The notes under the pieces: model-generated
Database searches by the model: none
What the model was told of the DNA's origin: nothing
The model's input: the letters and a program-made list of their open reading frames with translations, nothing else
Translations under genes and position numbers: made by a program
In this document: piece after piece, positions 25,983 to 34,308 of the stretch
How positions within the stretch are numbered: the first letter of the stretch is position 1
How the letters are laid out: the number at the start of each line of letters is the position of its first letter
Assembly (NCBI RefSeq): GCF_030814995.1
Contig: NZ_JAUSVX010000026.1
Location: 1-64,000 of the forward strand
DNA length: 64,000 nt
DNA from: Labrys wisconsinensis
GTDB lineage: Bacteria > Pseudomonadota > Alphaproteobacteria > Rhizobiales > Labraceae
Reading direction: 5' to 3'

Positions 25983-27215
25983 TCAACCGCCCGGCGGGAA
26001 CGCGGCGGCAATGGAAGCCTGGTATTTTGCGAGGACGCGGGAATTGGCGCGTCGAAAATGGATATAGCCGCTCTCGCTCAGTCCGGCGTCGACGATACCC
26101 GTCTGGGGATCCGTCCCGATCGTCACGAAATCCCAGCCCGCCACGGGATCGAAGATCAGATGGCCGGGAACGATGTGGAGGCGGCCGTCCTCCCCGTGGT
26201 CACGCTGAAACTGCAGCATCGCGCGGATGAAGGGAGAGTAGCGGCTGTTCCATTTGGCCCGGTCGGCCTTCGCGGGAGACGCCTCGCCGACCGGCAAGCC
26301 GTTGAGGATGAAGCTCACGTGAATCTCCGCGCTGTAGGCACGGATCGAGCGAAGGATGCGGTCGGCGGAGCTCAGGGCCGACACCAAGGGCTTCGGCATC
26401 GCGCCATTGCCGATGTCGTTGCTGCCGAGATTGATGAAGACGTGGTGGAGGGGCTCGGCATAGCCGTTTCGGGCCATGTAATGCCCGAAGTCGAACGTCC
26501 ACGACCTGCCGTCGAGGGCCGCGAAGCAATCGGCCCCGTCGTCGCCCGCGCGGGCCAGCCGGCCGAAGGGGTTGTGCCCGCGCCGGTACTCGACCGTGCC
26601 GCCGAGGTACAGCGCGGCATAGTCTTCGACGGGCACCGGCGGCAATGCCTCAAGGCGCTCGCAGGTATAGTCCGTGAACCGCTTGCCCGCTCGCCCCTCC
26701 CCGGGCGCGGGCGCGACGGTCTTGTCGTACTCGCGGTTGAGCAGGGTGCCGACGAGCTCGACCTTCGCCCCCGCCTGCTCGCAAACCTGCTTGAAGAAGG
26801 CGGCGTTGCCTGAATGATCGATCAGGCTGTCGCCCAAGAACAGGGCCCGGACGGTTCTGCCCGAAAGGTTCGACAAGTCCGACGAGACGAGGCTGAACGC
26901 CTTGCAGCGGCGTCGCCCCAGGCTCTCGCCGGGCACGAGCGACATCATGCGGCAATCCCCGTTCATTCGACGGGTGTCGATGAGATTGCCGCCGGGGTGC
27001 AGCGGCACGACGCCGCCGTCGCCATGGTCGAAACGTTCATATTCGATCGTCGTATGGGGAAACCCATTCGCCGTCGGTCCGAGGATCGCCGAAGGCGGGT
27101 AGAACGGCATGGGCTCGGCGTCGTGCCAATAGATCGTCCGCGGGACGAGGAGATGGTCGTCGGGTCGGGCCGGCAGCCATTGACTGTCGACCGCGGGGAC
27201 AACGGGACGATCCAT
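25983..27215 (-). CDS. SGNH/GDSL-type hydrolase
   Basis: A 410-residue protein with an SGNH esterase/lipase domain from about residue 120. Block I ALFLGDSLIDHSGN has the nucleophile S130, block III HHVFINLGSNDIGNG has the GxND motif, and block V SGYIHFRRAN gives the late histidine. About 115 N-terminal residues precede the domain and show no known motif (YWHDAEPMPFYPPSAILGPTANGFP, rich in aromatic residues and proline). No signal peptide is visible. Substrate unknown, perhaps an acylated carbohydrate. It stands between the GntR gene (convergent) and the MBL hydrolase gene (same strand, 207 bp away). Confidence 0.75.
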   Translation of the reverse strand: MDRPVVPAVDSQWLPARPDDHLLVPRTIYWHDAEPMPFYPPSAILGPTANGFPHTTIEYERFDHGDGGVVPLHPGGNLIDTRRMNGDCRMMSLVPGESLGRRRCKAFSLVSSDLSNLSGRTVRALFLGDSLIDHSGNAAFFKQVCEQAGAKVELVGTLLNREYDKTVAPAPGEGRAGKRFTDYTCERLEALPPVPVEDYAALYLGGTVEYRRGHNPFGRLARAGDDGADCFAALDGRSWTFDFGHYMARNGYAEPLHHVFINLGSNDIGNGAMPKPLVSALSSADRILRSIRAYSAEIHVSFILNGLPVGEASPAKADRAKWNSRYSPFIRAMLQFQRDHGEDGRLHIVPGHLIFDPVAGWDFVTIGTDPQTGIVDAGLSESGYIHFRRANSRVLAKYQASIAAAFPPGG

Positions 27216-27422
27216 GTTGGGGCCTTTGCTCGCCGCTTCGACAGATCCTGGCAGACGAGCGAAGACCGACCGTCATCTGCGGCCATGGGCTCGTCCCCCG
27301 TGTCATGGCCATGCCGAACGTGAAAATCAACGATCTCGGTTGCCGCTCGCGCCAGCAGGATGCCTCGGCGTCTCTTCGGCCCGCGGATAGGCGCGGCTCG
27401 CAGGCGGCGGCGCCGAGCCGGA

Positions 27423-28199
27423 TCAGAGCGCCAGCCGCAGCGCCCTCCCCGGCGCCAGCGTCTCGAGCCGGTCGGCCAGGCCCAGCGCTCCGAAGGCGCG
27501 GGCGAGGTCGGCCTGGCTCTCGGTGAAATGGGCCCAGCCGTCATTGTGCACGGCGAGGATCCGCGCCTTGGCGAAGGCGTGGGCGGCCTCGATGGCGTCG
27601 TTGTTGTCCATGGTGACGTGGAACGGCCCGCGCGGCTTGGCCGAGCCGGCGAACAGGATCACCAGCCGCGGCTCAAAGCGCCGGGCCACCTCGGCCACGC
27701 CCTCGTACCAGACGGTGTCGCCGCTGACATAGACCGCGTCGCCGGGCGCGTCCACGCCGAGGAGGAAGCCGGCGACGTCGCCGGCGATCGGCTCGATGCC
27801 GACCGGGCCGTGGCGCGCCGGCGTCGCGGTGACGTGCAGCCGGCGGCCGTCCCCGCCTTCGAGCAGCGCCGTCTCCCAGGGCGCGAGGCCTCGCGCCGCT
27901 CCGCCGAGCCGGCCCGCCCCGATCGGGGTGGTGAAGGTCGCGGCAACCGTCGGCAGGAAGGCCCGGCCGGCCCGATCGAGATTGTCGAAATGCTGGTCGT
28001 GGCTGAGCAGCACCGCGTCGATGCGGCCGAGCGCCTCGGGACGGAGGGCCGGCGGGCGCGTCTTCTCCAGGGTGACGGTGCCGGAGTGGTAGGCGCCGGG
28101 CTCGTCGAAGGTCGGGTCGGTCAGCAGGCGAAAGCCCGCCAGCTCGATCAGCACGGTCGGGCCGCCGATCAGGGTCAGGGTCGTTTCGAGCGTCGACAT
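27423..28199 (-). CDS. MBL-fold metallo-hydrolase (UlaG-like)
   Basis: A 258-residue metallo-beta-lactamase-fold protein of the UlaG/DUF-type lactonase branch. Seen: TLIGGPTVLIELAGFRLLTDPTFD at the N-terminus, the metal motif LLSHDQHFDNLD (HxHxDN rather than HxHxDH), ARHGP, and VYVSGDTVWYEG with the bridging aspartate. ATG 28199 was chosen to start at the family N-terminus; a start 24 bp upstream is possible. It is transcribed divergently from a LysR regulator, 70 bp away, which probably controls it. Substrate unknown. Confidence 0.85.
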   Translation of the reverse strand: MSTLETTLTLIGGPTVLIELAGFRLLTDPTFDEPGAYHSGTVTLEKTRPPALRPEALGRIDAVLLSHDQHFDNLDRAGRAFLPTVAATFTTPIGAGRLGGAARGLAPWETALLEGGDGRRLHVTATPARHGPVGIEPIAGDVAGFLLGVDAPGDAVYVSGDTVWYEGVAEVARRFEPRLVILFAGSAKPRGPFHVTMDNNDAIEAAHAFAKARILAVHNDGWAHFTESQADLARAFGALGLADRLETLAPGRALRLAL

Positions 28200-28244
28200 G
28201 TCCTCGTCTCCGATTTCGGGCACACTCTACGGACTGGGAACCTG

Positions 28245-28258
28245 AGCGAAAATTCGCT
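28245..28258. promoter_or_regulatory. palindrome between LysR gene and MBL hydrolase gene
   Basis: AGCGAA-AA-TTCGCT, a 6-bp dyad with a 2-bp centre in the 70-bp divergent gap, followed by TATTTTCTCGCA which repeats half of it. It may be the binding site of the LysR-type regulator or part of overlapping promoters. Confidence 0.4.
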
Positions 28259-28269
28259 ATTTTCTCGCA

Positions 28270-29190
28270 ATGTCCGATCGTTTGCGCACAGGCCTGGACT
28301 GGGAGGACGTCCGCTTCTTCACGGCGCTGGCTCGGCTCGGCAGCCTCTCGGCCACGGCGCGGGCGCTCGGCGTCAACCACGCCACGGTGGCGCGCCGCAT
28401 CGGCGGGCTGGAGGCGGCGCTCGGCGCCGCGCTGTTCGAGCGCCGGCCCGGCGGCTACGTCCTGACCGACCGCGGCCGTGCCGCGCTCGAGGCGGCGAGC
28501 GCCATGGAGGGCGCCGCCCAGGCCCTGGCCGGTGCCGGCCCGAGCCAGGCGCTGGCCGGGCTGGTGCGCCTCACCACCACGCCGGGCCTCGCCGACGGCT
28601 TCCTGATCCCGCGCCTCGGCGCTCTCGGCCGGCGATACCCCGGCCTCGACATGGAGATCATCGCCGACCGGCGGCTGGTCAGCCTGCCGCGCCACGAGGC
28701 CGACATCGCCCTGCGCCTCGGCCGGCCCGACGAAGGCGAGCTCCTGGCGCGGCGGGTGGCGACGCTCGGCTTCGGCCTCTATGCCACGCCGGCCTGGCGC
28801 GAGCGCCTGGCGGCCGGAGCCGCGCCGGCCTTCGTCGGCTTCGACGAGACCAGCGCCCACCTGCCGGAGGCGCTGTGGCTTGGCCGCCGCTTCCCGCGTG
28901 CGCGTTTCGCGCTGCGCAGCAACAGCCAGCTCTCCCAGGCCGCCGCGGCGCGGGCGGACTGCGGCATCGCCGTGCTGCCGCATGTCCTGGCCGGCGACCT
29001 CGTCGCCCTCGATCTTGCCGAGCCGCCGCCGGCACGGGAGCTCTGGCTGCTCACCCGCCCCGACATCGCCACCGTGCCGCGCATCCGCGCCGCCGCCGAC
29101 TTCATCGCCGACCTCGTCCGCCGCGAGCGGCGGCTGTTCGAGGGGCCGGCGGCCGGCCTGCAGCCCCCGGTTGCCGCCGGCCCGGCGTGA
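28270..29190 (+). CDS. LysR-family transcriptional regulator
   Basis: A 306-residue LysR-type regulator. The helix-turn-helix is at the N-terminus (DVRFFTALARLGSLSATARALGVNHATVARRIGGLEAALGAALFERRPGGY, 14-64), followed by the effector-binding domain (VRLTTTPGLADGFLIPRLGAL onward). It faces the MBL-fold hydrolase gene and most likely regulates it and itself. The last 12 residues are alanine/proline rich. Downstream lies the glpD leader region on the same strand. Confidence 0.9.
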   Translation: MSDRLRTGLDWEDVRFFTALARLGSLSATARALGVNHATVARRIGGLEAALGAALFERRPGGYVLTDRGRAALEAASAMEGAAQALAGAGPSQALAGLVRLTTTPGLADGFLIPRLGALGRRYPGLDMEIIADRRLVSLPRHEADIALRLGRPDEGELLARRVATLGFGLYATPAWRERLAAGAAPAFVGFDETSAHLPEALWLGRRFPRARFALRSNSQLSQAAAARADCGIAVLPHVLAGDLVALDLAEPPPARELWLLTRPDIATVPRIRAAADFIADLVRRERRLFEGPAAGLQPPVAAGPA

Positions 29191-29219
29191 CGCCCGGCAC
29201 CACCGGGTCCGCCCATCGG

Positions 29220-29390
29220 TTTCGTTTCGAGGGCCCGCCGGGCGCGCTTGCGGCCATCTCGCCGCCGTTTCGCCGCAATATCGCCGAAATTGATTTCGAC
29301 CTTCGAATTACGAAACCGATTTCCCTCCTTCAAAACGCAATTGCGCCGAAATCGACCTTTGACTATCGTCATTCGCAATGAGAAACGAAA
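29220..29390. promoter_or_regulatory. glpD upstream region with TTTCGTTT repeats
   Basis: In the 224-bp gap before glpD, TTTCGTTTC occurs at 29220-29228 and its complement GAAACGAAA at 29382-29390, 24 bp before the GTG. Between them are further TTTCG/CGAAA units (CGCCGAAATTGATTTCGA, ACGAAACCGATTTC). Repeats of this kind are typical of DeoR-type GlpR repressors, but no glpR gene lies in the window, so assignment is tentative. Confidence 0.4.
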
Positions 29391-29414
29391 GCACCGCAAG
29401 GAGCGCAGACCTTC

Positions 29415-30950
29415 GTGAACGGATCCTATGATCTCGCCATCATCGGCGGCGGCATCAATGGCTGCGGCATCGCCCGGGACGCGGCCGGGCGCGGGCTGTC
29501 GGTCTATCTGTGCGAGCAGAACGACCTGGCCAGCGGCACCTCGTCGGCGGCCACCAAGCTGATCCATGGCGGCCTGCGCTATCTGGAATATTACGAGTTC
29601 CGCCTGGTGCGCGAGGCGCTGATGGAGCGCGAGGTGCTGTGGGCCATGGCACCGCACATCATCTGGCCGCTGCGCTTCGTGCTGCCGCACCACAAGGGCC
29701 TGCGTCCGGCCTGGCTCCTGCGCCTCGGCCTGTTCCTCTACGACCATCTCGGCGGCCGCAAGCTCCTGCCGCCGACCCGCACGCTCGACCTCACCCGCGA
29801 CGTCACCGGCAAGCCGCTGAAGCCGGGCGACTACGCCAGGGGCTTCGAATATTCCGACGCCTGGGTCGAGGACGCCCGCCTCGTCGCCCTCAACGCCCGC
29901 GATGCCGCCGACCGCGGCGCCACCATCCGCACCCGCACCCGCGCCGTCTCGGCCGAGCGCGACGCGACGGGCTGGACGCTCGTCACCCAGGACACCGAGA
30001 CCGGCCGCACCGAGACGGTGCGCGCCAGGATGCTGGTCAATGCCGCCGGCCCATGGGTGGCGGACGTGCTGTCCTCGAAGCTGCGCGTCAACACGTCGGC
30101 CAAGGTGCGCATGGTGCAGGGCTCGCACATCGTGGTCAGGAAGCTCTACGACCACGACCGCTGCTACATTTTCCAGAACGCCGACAACCGCATCATCTTC
30201 GCCATCCCCTATGAGCGCGACTTCACGCTGATCGGCACCACCGACCGCGACTATGTCGGCGACCCCGCCGACGTGAAGGCGACGCCCGAGGAGATCGCCT
30301 ATCTCTGCCGCGCCGCCAGCGAGTATTTCGCCCGGCCGGTCACCGAGTCCGACATCGTCTGGACCTATTCGGGCGTGCGTCCGCTCTATGACGACGGCGC
30401 CAGCGCCGCCCAGGCCGCCACCCGCGACTATGTGCTGGTGCTGGACGAGGCAGGCGGCGCGCCGCTCCTCTCGGTCTTCGGCGGCAAGATCACCACCTAT
30501 CGGCGCCTGGCCGAGCACGCCCTGGAGAAGCTGGAACCGCTGCTGCCGCCGGCCGTCAAGGACAAGCGCGGCTGGTCCGGCCGCACGCCGCTGCCCGGCG
30601 GCGACTTCCCCGTGCAGGGCTTCGACGCCCTGGTCGGCGAGATCGCCCGGACCCATCCCTGGATCGCGGCCGAGCATGCCCGGCGCCTGGTGCGCGCTTA
30701 CGGCACCAGGGCTCGCGACATCCTCAAGGGCGCCACCTCCCTCGCCTCGCTCGGCCGCGACTTCGGCGCGACGCTGACCGAGGCCGAGGTCAATCATCTC
30801 ATGGCGAGCGAATGGGCCCGGCGCGCCGAGGACGTGCTCTGGCGCCGCTCCAAGCTCGGCCTGCGGCTCAGCAAGGCGGAGGCCGCCGACCTCGACGCCT
30901 ACATGGCCGGACGGCTCGCCGTCGCGACCAAGGCGAGCATCGCCCACTGA
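29415..30950 (+). CDS. glpD: aerobic glycerol-3-phosphate dehydrogenase GlpD
   Basis: A 511-residue FAD-dependent membrane-associated sn-glycerol-3-phosphate dehydrogenase (EC 1.1.5.3) producing DHAP and reducing quinone. Seen: FAD-binding DLAIIGGGINGCGIARDAAGRG, the SSAATKLIHGGLRYLE signature, LVNAAGPWVADV, IGTTDRDYVGDP, the SGVRPLYDD motif and VFGGKITTYRRLAEHAL. GTG 29415 starts at the family N-terminus after AAGGAGCG. It is followed by a hairpin and a glycerol-type binding-protein gene; kinase and permease genes normally found with glp loci are absent here. Confidence 0.94.
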   Translation: MNGSYDLAIIGGGINGCGIARDAAGRGLSVYLCEQNDLASGTSSAATKLIHGGLRYLEYYEFRLVREALMEREVLWAMAPHIIWPLRFVLPHHKGLRPAWLLRLGLFLYDHLGGRKLLPPTRTLDLTRDVTGKPLKPGDYARGFEYSDAWVEDARLVALNARDAADRGATIRTRTRAVSAERDATGWTLVTQDTETGRTETVRARMLVNAAGPWVADVLSSKLRVNTSAKVRMVQGSHIVVRKLYDHDRCYIFQNADNRIIFAIPYERDFTLIGTTDRDYVGDPADVKATPEEIAYLCRAASEYFARPVTESDIVWTYSGVRPLYDDGASAAQAATRDYVLVLDEAGGAPLLSVFGGKITTYRRLAEHALEKLEPLLPPAVKDKRGWSGRTPLPGGDFPVQGFDALVGEIARTHPWIAAEHARRLVRAYGTRARDILKGATSLASLGRDFGATLTEAEVNHLMASEWARRAEDVLWRRSKLGLRLSKAEAADLDAYMAGRLAVATKASIAH

Positions 30951-30967
30951 GCCTCGTCCCCGCCGCG

Positions 30968-30986
30968 GCGGCGGCCAGGCCGCCGC
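30968..30986. terminator. GC hairpin after glpD
   Basis: Stem GCGGCGG / CCGCCGC with a 5-nt loop, 17 bp after the glpD stop, in a very GC-rich stretch with no U-run. It may reduce read-through into the binding-protein gene 140 bp further on. Confidence 0.35.
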
Positions 30987-31126
30987 TCGGCACCTCCCGG
31001 CCGCGCCTCGCGCCGGCCTTGTCGTCGACGGGGCGGAGAGGCGATACACCATCGGCTCCCCGATTGTCGGAGGACCGCCCGGCGCTCCGCCGCCGGGTGA
31101 AGGCGCAGGGCGGCATGGAGGACCAG

Positions 31127-32860
31127 ATGCGGCGAACCGACCGGCAAGCCAGCCTGACGGCCGCGGCGCTCGCCCTGCTCCTGGCCGCCGCGCCGGCCCT
31201 CGCCGGCGAAGCCGCCGCCGAGAAATGGATCGACGGCGAGTTCCAGCCCTCGACCCTGTCCAGGGACGAGCAGCTCCGGGAGATGGGCTGGTTCATCAAG
31301 GCCGCCGAGCCCTACAGGGGCATGGAGATCAACATCGTCTCCGAGACGCTGGTCGTCCACGAATATGAATCGAAGGTGCTGGCCAAGGCCTTCGAGGAGA
31401 TCACCGGCATCAAGGTCCGCCACGACCTCGTCCAGAAGAGCGACGTCGTCGAGACGATCCGGCCCCAACCCGGCAAGACCGTCTATGACGGCTGGATCGG
31501 CGAGCCCGACGTCGCCGGCCCCCATGTCCGCGACGGGCCGGCGGTCGACCTGACCGACTGGATGGCCGGCGAAGGCAAGGACGTCACCGACCCCGGCCTC
31601 GACGTCGACGATTTCATCGGCAGGTCCTTCGCCGCCGCGCCGGACGGCCATCTCTACCAGCTGCCCGACCAGCAGTCCGCCATCCTCTACTGGTTCCGCT
31701 ACGACTGGTTCACCAACCCGGACTACAGGGCCCGGTTCAAGGCCAGGTATGGCTACGAGCTCGGCGTGCCGGTGACCTGGTCGGCCTACGAGGACATTGC
31801 CGAGTTCTTCACCAAGGACATCGGCACCATCGACGGCGTCAAGGTCTATGGCCACATGGACTTTGGCGGGCGGGATCCCTGGCTCGGCCGGCGCTTCGCC
31901 GAGACCTGGCTGCCCATGGCCGGCAATGGCGACAGGGGCCCGCCGGTCGGTGCATGGGGCATCCGCATGGCGGGCTGCAGCCCGGTCGGCTCCGACATCG
32001 CCCGCGGCGGCGGCACCAACGGTGCGGCTGCGGTGTACGCTCTCACCCGATACCTGGAATGGCTGAAGAGCTATGCCCCGCCGAACGCCGGGGACATGAC
32101 CTTCTCCGAATCCGGGCGGGTGCCCGCGCAGGGCGCCATCGCCCAGCAGCTCTTCTGGTCCACCGCCTTCTCCACCGCGATGCTCAAGCCCGGCCTGCCC
32201 GTCATGAACGCCGACGGCACGCCGAAATGGCGCGTCGCGCCCTCGCCGCACGGCGCCTACTGGATGCAGGGCATGAGGCCCGGCTCCCAGGACATGGGCT
32301 CGCTGACGCTCCTGACATCGACCCCGCTCGACCGCCGCAAGGCGGCCTGGCTCTATCTGCAGTTCATCGTGTCCAGGACGGTGTCGCTGAAGAAGAGCCA
32401 TGTCGGCCTCACCTTCATCCGCGCGAGCGACATCCGGGACGCTAGCTTCACCGAGCGCGCGCCCCGGCTTGGCGGCCTGATCGAGGTCTACCGCTCGCCG
32501 GCCCGCCTGCAGTGGCCCCCGGCCGGCGCCGCCGTGCCGGACTATCCGGAGCTGGCGCAGCTGTGGTCGCGGGCCATCGGCGACGCGGCCTCCGGCGCCA
32601 GGACGCCGCGGGAAGCGATGGACGGCCTGGCCGCGGCTCAGGACAGCCTCATGGCCGGCCTGGAGGCGTCCGGCGTGCAGGGCGCATGCGGCCCCAGGCT
32701 CAACCCGAGGACCTCGGCCGAGGACTGGCACGAGAAGGCCGAGGCCGACGGCACCCCCGCGCCGCGGCGCAGGCTGGAGAACGAGAAGCCCCGGGGCGAG
32801 ACCGTCGACTATGACAAGCTGATCCGCTCCTGGTCCGCCAGCCCGCCCGGGAAGAGCTGA
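31127..32860 (+). CDS. glycerol-type ABC transporter binding protein (GlpV-like)
   Basis: A 577-residue extracellular solute-binding protein similar to rhizobial GlpV, the periplasmic component of the GlpSTPQUV glycerol importer. Signal peptide about 1-26 (ends AAAPALAGEA). The mature protein has WIDGEFQPSTLSRDEQLREM, INIVSETLVVHEYES, YQLPDQQSAILYWFRYDWF and MAGCSPVGSDIARGGG, a pattern of the large GlpV type. ATG 31127 is chosen because GGAGGACCAG precedes it; ATG 31115 is an alternative. The importer permeases and ATPases (glpS, T, P, Q) usually sit between glpD and glpV; here they are missing. Confidence 0.8.
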   Translation: MRRTDRQASLTAAALALLLAAAPALAGEAAAEKWIDGEFQPSTLSRDEQLREMGWFIKAAEPYRGMEINIVSETLVVHEYESKVLAKAFEEITGIKVRHDLVQKSDVVETIRPQPGKTVYDGWIGEPDVAGPHVRDGPAVDLTDWMAGEGKDVTDPGLDVDDFIGRSFAAAPDGHLYQLPDQQSAILYWFRYDWFTNPDYRARFKARYGYELGVPVTWSAYEDIAEFFTKDIGTIDGVKVYGHMDFGGRDPWLGRRFAETWLPMAGNGDRGPPVGAWGIRMAGCSPVGSDIARGGGTNGAAAVYALTRYLEWLKSYAPPNAGDMTFSESGRVPAQGAIAQQLFWSTAFSTAMLKPGLPVMNADGTPKWRVAPSPHGAYWMQGMRPGSQDMGSLTLLTSTPLDRRKAAWLYLQFIVSRTVSLKKSHVGLTFIRASDIRDASFTERAPRLGGLIEVYRSPARLQWPPAGAAVPDYPELAQLWSRAIGDAASGARTPREAMDGLAAAQDSLMAGLEASGVQGACGPRLNPRTSAEDWHEKAEADGTPAPRRRLENEKPRGETVDYDKLIRSWSASPPGKS

Positions 32861-33063
32861 CCGGGTCGCACGCCGGCCGCCTCGCGCCGGTCGTGCCAAA
32901 ACGCATAGTTTCCCCGGCGTGCGGAGCAAAGGATGCGGGCCGTGCTCCCGGGATGAGTTCGCCCCAGCCGCCGACGTTCGACGCGGATCGACCTTGCTTC
33001 CGGAGCGCAGGCAGGTTCCGGAGACCCTGCTTCAGATCGTGACTGCATCGGCGAGGCAGCATC

Positions 33064-34308
33064 ATGAGCGAGCTCTTCCGGCGGGAAGCCGTCAGCCACG
33101 CCGCCCGGCGTCTCGATGGCGCGGTGATCCTGGCCACCCCCACCTCGATCAAGACGCTGGGCCTGTTCTTCGCTGTTGTGATCTTCGCGGCGGCCGCTTT
33201 CCTTGCCCAGGCGAGCTATGCCCGCAAGGCGACCGTCTCGGGCTATCTCGTGCCCGACCTGGGCATGATCCGGGTGACGGCACCGTCAGGCGGCACGCTG
33301 CAGAGCATCATCGTGCACGAGGGCGACGTGATCCGCAGCGGTGATCGCGTTGCGGTGCTCGGCCTGGCGGGCGAGATCGCCGCCGGCAATGTCGGCGCGG
33401 TGATCGCCGAGGGATTGCAGTCCGAGAGCACGGCCGCCCAGGCGCGCGCCGAGGCCAAGCTGGCGCAGCTGCGTGTCGAGGGCGACCAGGCCCGGGACCG
33501 CCTCGCCAAGAGCCGGGCGGAGCTCGCGGACCTCGCCACCCAGGCCGCCCTGCAGCAGCAGCGCGTCGACCTGGCCCAGGCCGAGCTCGACCGCGGCATC
33601 GCCGTCGCGGCCAAGGGCTTCCTGCCGAGGAAGGACGTCGACGACCGCCGCCTCGCCCTCCTGAGCAGCCGGCAGGACCTGGCCGGCGAGCGCCGCCAGC
33701 AGGCGGAGGTCGAGCGCGACATCGCCGACGTCAACGCGCGCCTCGCCTCGATTCCGCTCGAGATCGACGCGGCCCGCTCCGATGCCGAGACCGCCGCGGC
33801 GACGCTGCGCCAGCGCCGCGCCGAATCCGAGGCCCGGCGCCAACAATTCGTCACCGCGCCGCTCGGCGGGCGCGTGGCCGTCCTGCCGGTCACGACCGGC
33901 CAGACCGTCGCCGCCGGCAGCGTCGTCGCCGTCATCATCCCCGAAGGCGGCCGCCTGGAGGCCGAGCTCCTGGCCCCCTCGCGCTCCATCGGCTTCATCA
34001 GGCCCGGCCAGGACGTGGCGCTGAGCCTGCAGGCCTTTCCCTATCAGCGCTTCGGCACCCTGCACGGCCGGGTGCGCACGGTCTCGACCACGGTGATCGC
34101 GCCCTCGGACGTCGGGCTGCCCGGCCTCGGGCTGCAGGAGCCGGTCTTCCGCATCCGCGTCAGCCTGCCGCGCGAGAGCATGGACGCCTACGGCCAGGTC
34201 ATCCCGCTGCAGCCAGGCATGCTGCTCTCCGCCGACATCGTCTTCGACCGCCGCAGCCTGCTGCAATGGCTGTTCGATCCCATCTACGCCGTGGCTGGAA
34301 AACCATGA
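33064..34308 (+). CDS. HlyD-family membrane fusion protein (CvaA/RaxA-like)
   Basis: A 414-residue periplasmic adaptor for a type I secretion exporter. A single N-terminal membrane segment is at about 31-49 (TLGLFFAVVIFAAAAFLAQ). A lipoyl/biotinyl-like half-motif follows (GTLQSIIVHEGDVIRSGDRVAVL, 78-100), then long alpha-hairpin coiled coils (about 125-265), the second lipoyl half (VTAPLGGRVAVLPVTTGQTVAAGSVVAVI) and a beta-barrel domain. It overlaps the ABC exporter gene by 4 bp. Together they would span the inner membrane and periplasm, with an outer-membrane TolC-type channel encoded elsewhere. Confidence 0.88.
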   Translation: MSELFRREAVSHAARRLDGAVILATPTSIKTLGLFFAVVIFAAAAFLAQASYARKATVSGYLVPDLGMIRVTAPSGGTLQSIIVHEGDVIRSGDRVAVLGLAGEIAAGNVGAVIAEGLQSESTAAQARAEAKLAQLRVEGDQARDRLAKSRAELADLATQAALQQQRVDLAQAELDRGIAVAAKGFLPRKDVDDRRLALLSSRQDLAGERRQQAEVERDIADVNARLASIPLEIDAARSDAETAAATLRQRRAESEARRQQFVTAPLGGRVAVLPVTTGQTVAAGSVVAVIIPEGGRLEAELLAPSRSIGFIRPGQDVALSLQAFPYQRFGTLHGRVRTVSTTVIAPSDVGLPGLGLQEPVFRIRVSLPRESMDAYGQVIPLQPGMLLSADIVFDRRSLLQWLFDPIYAVAGKP

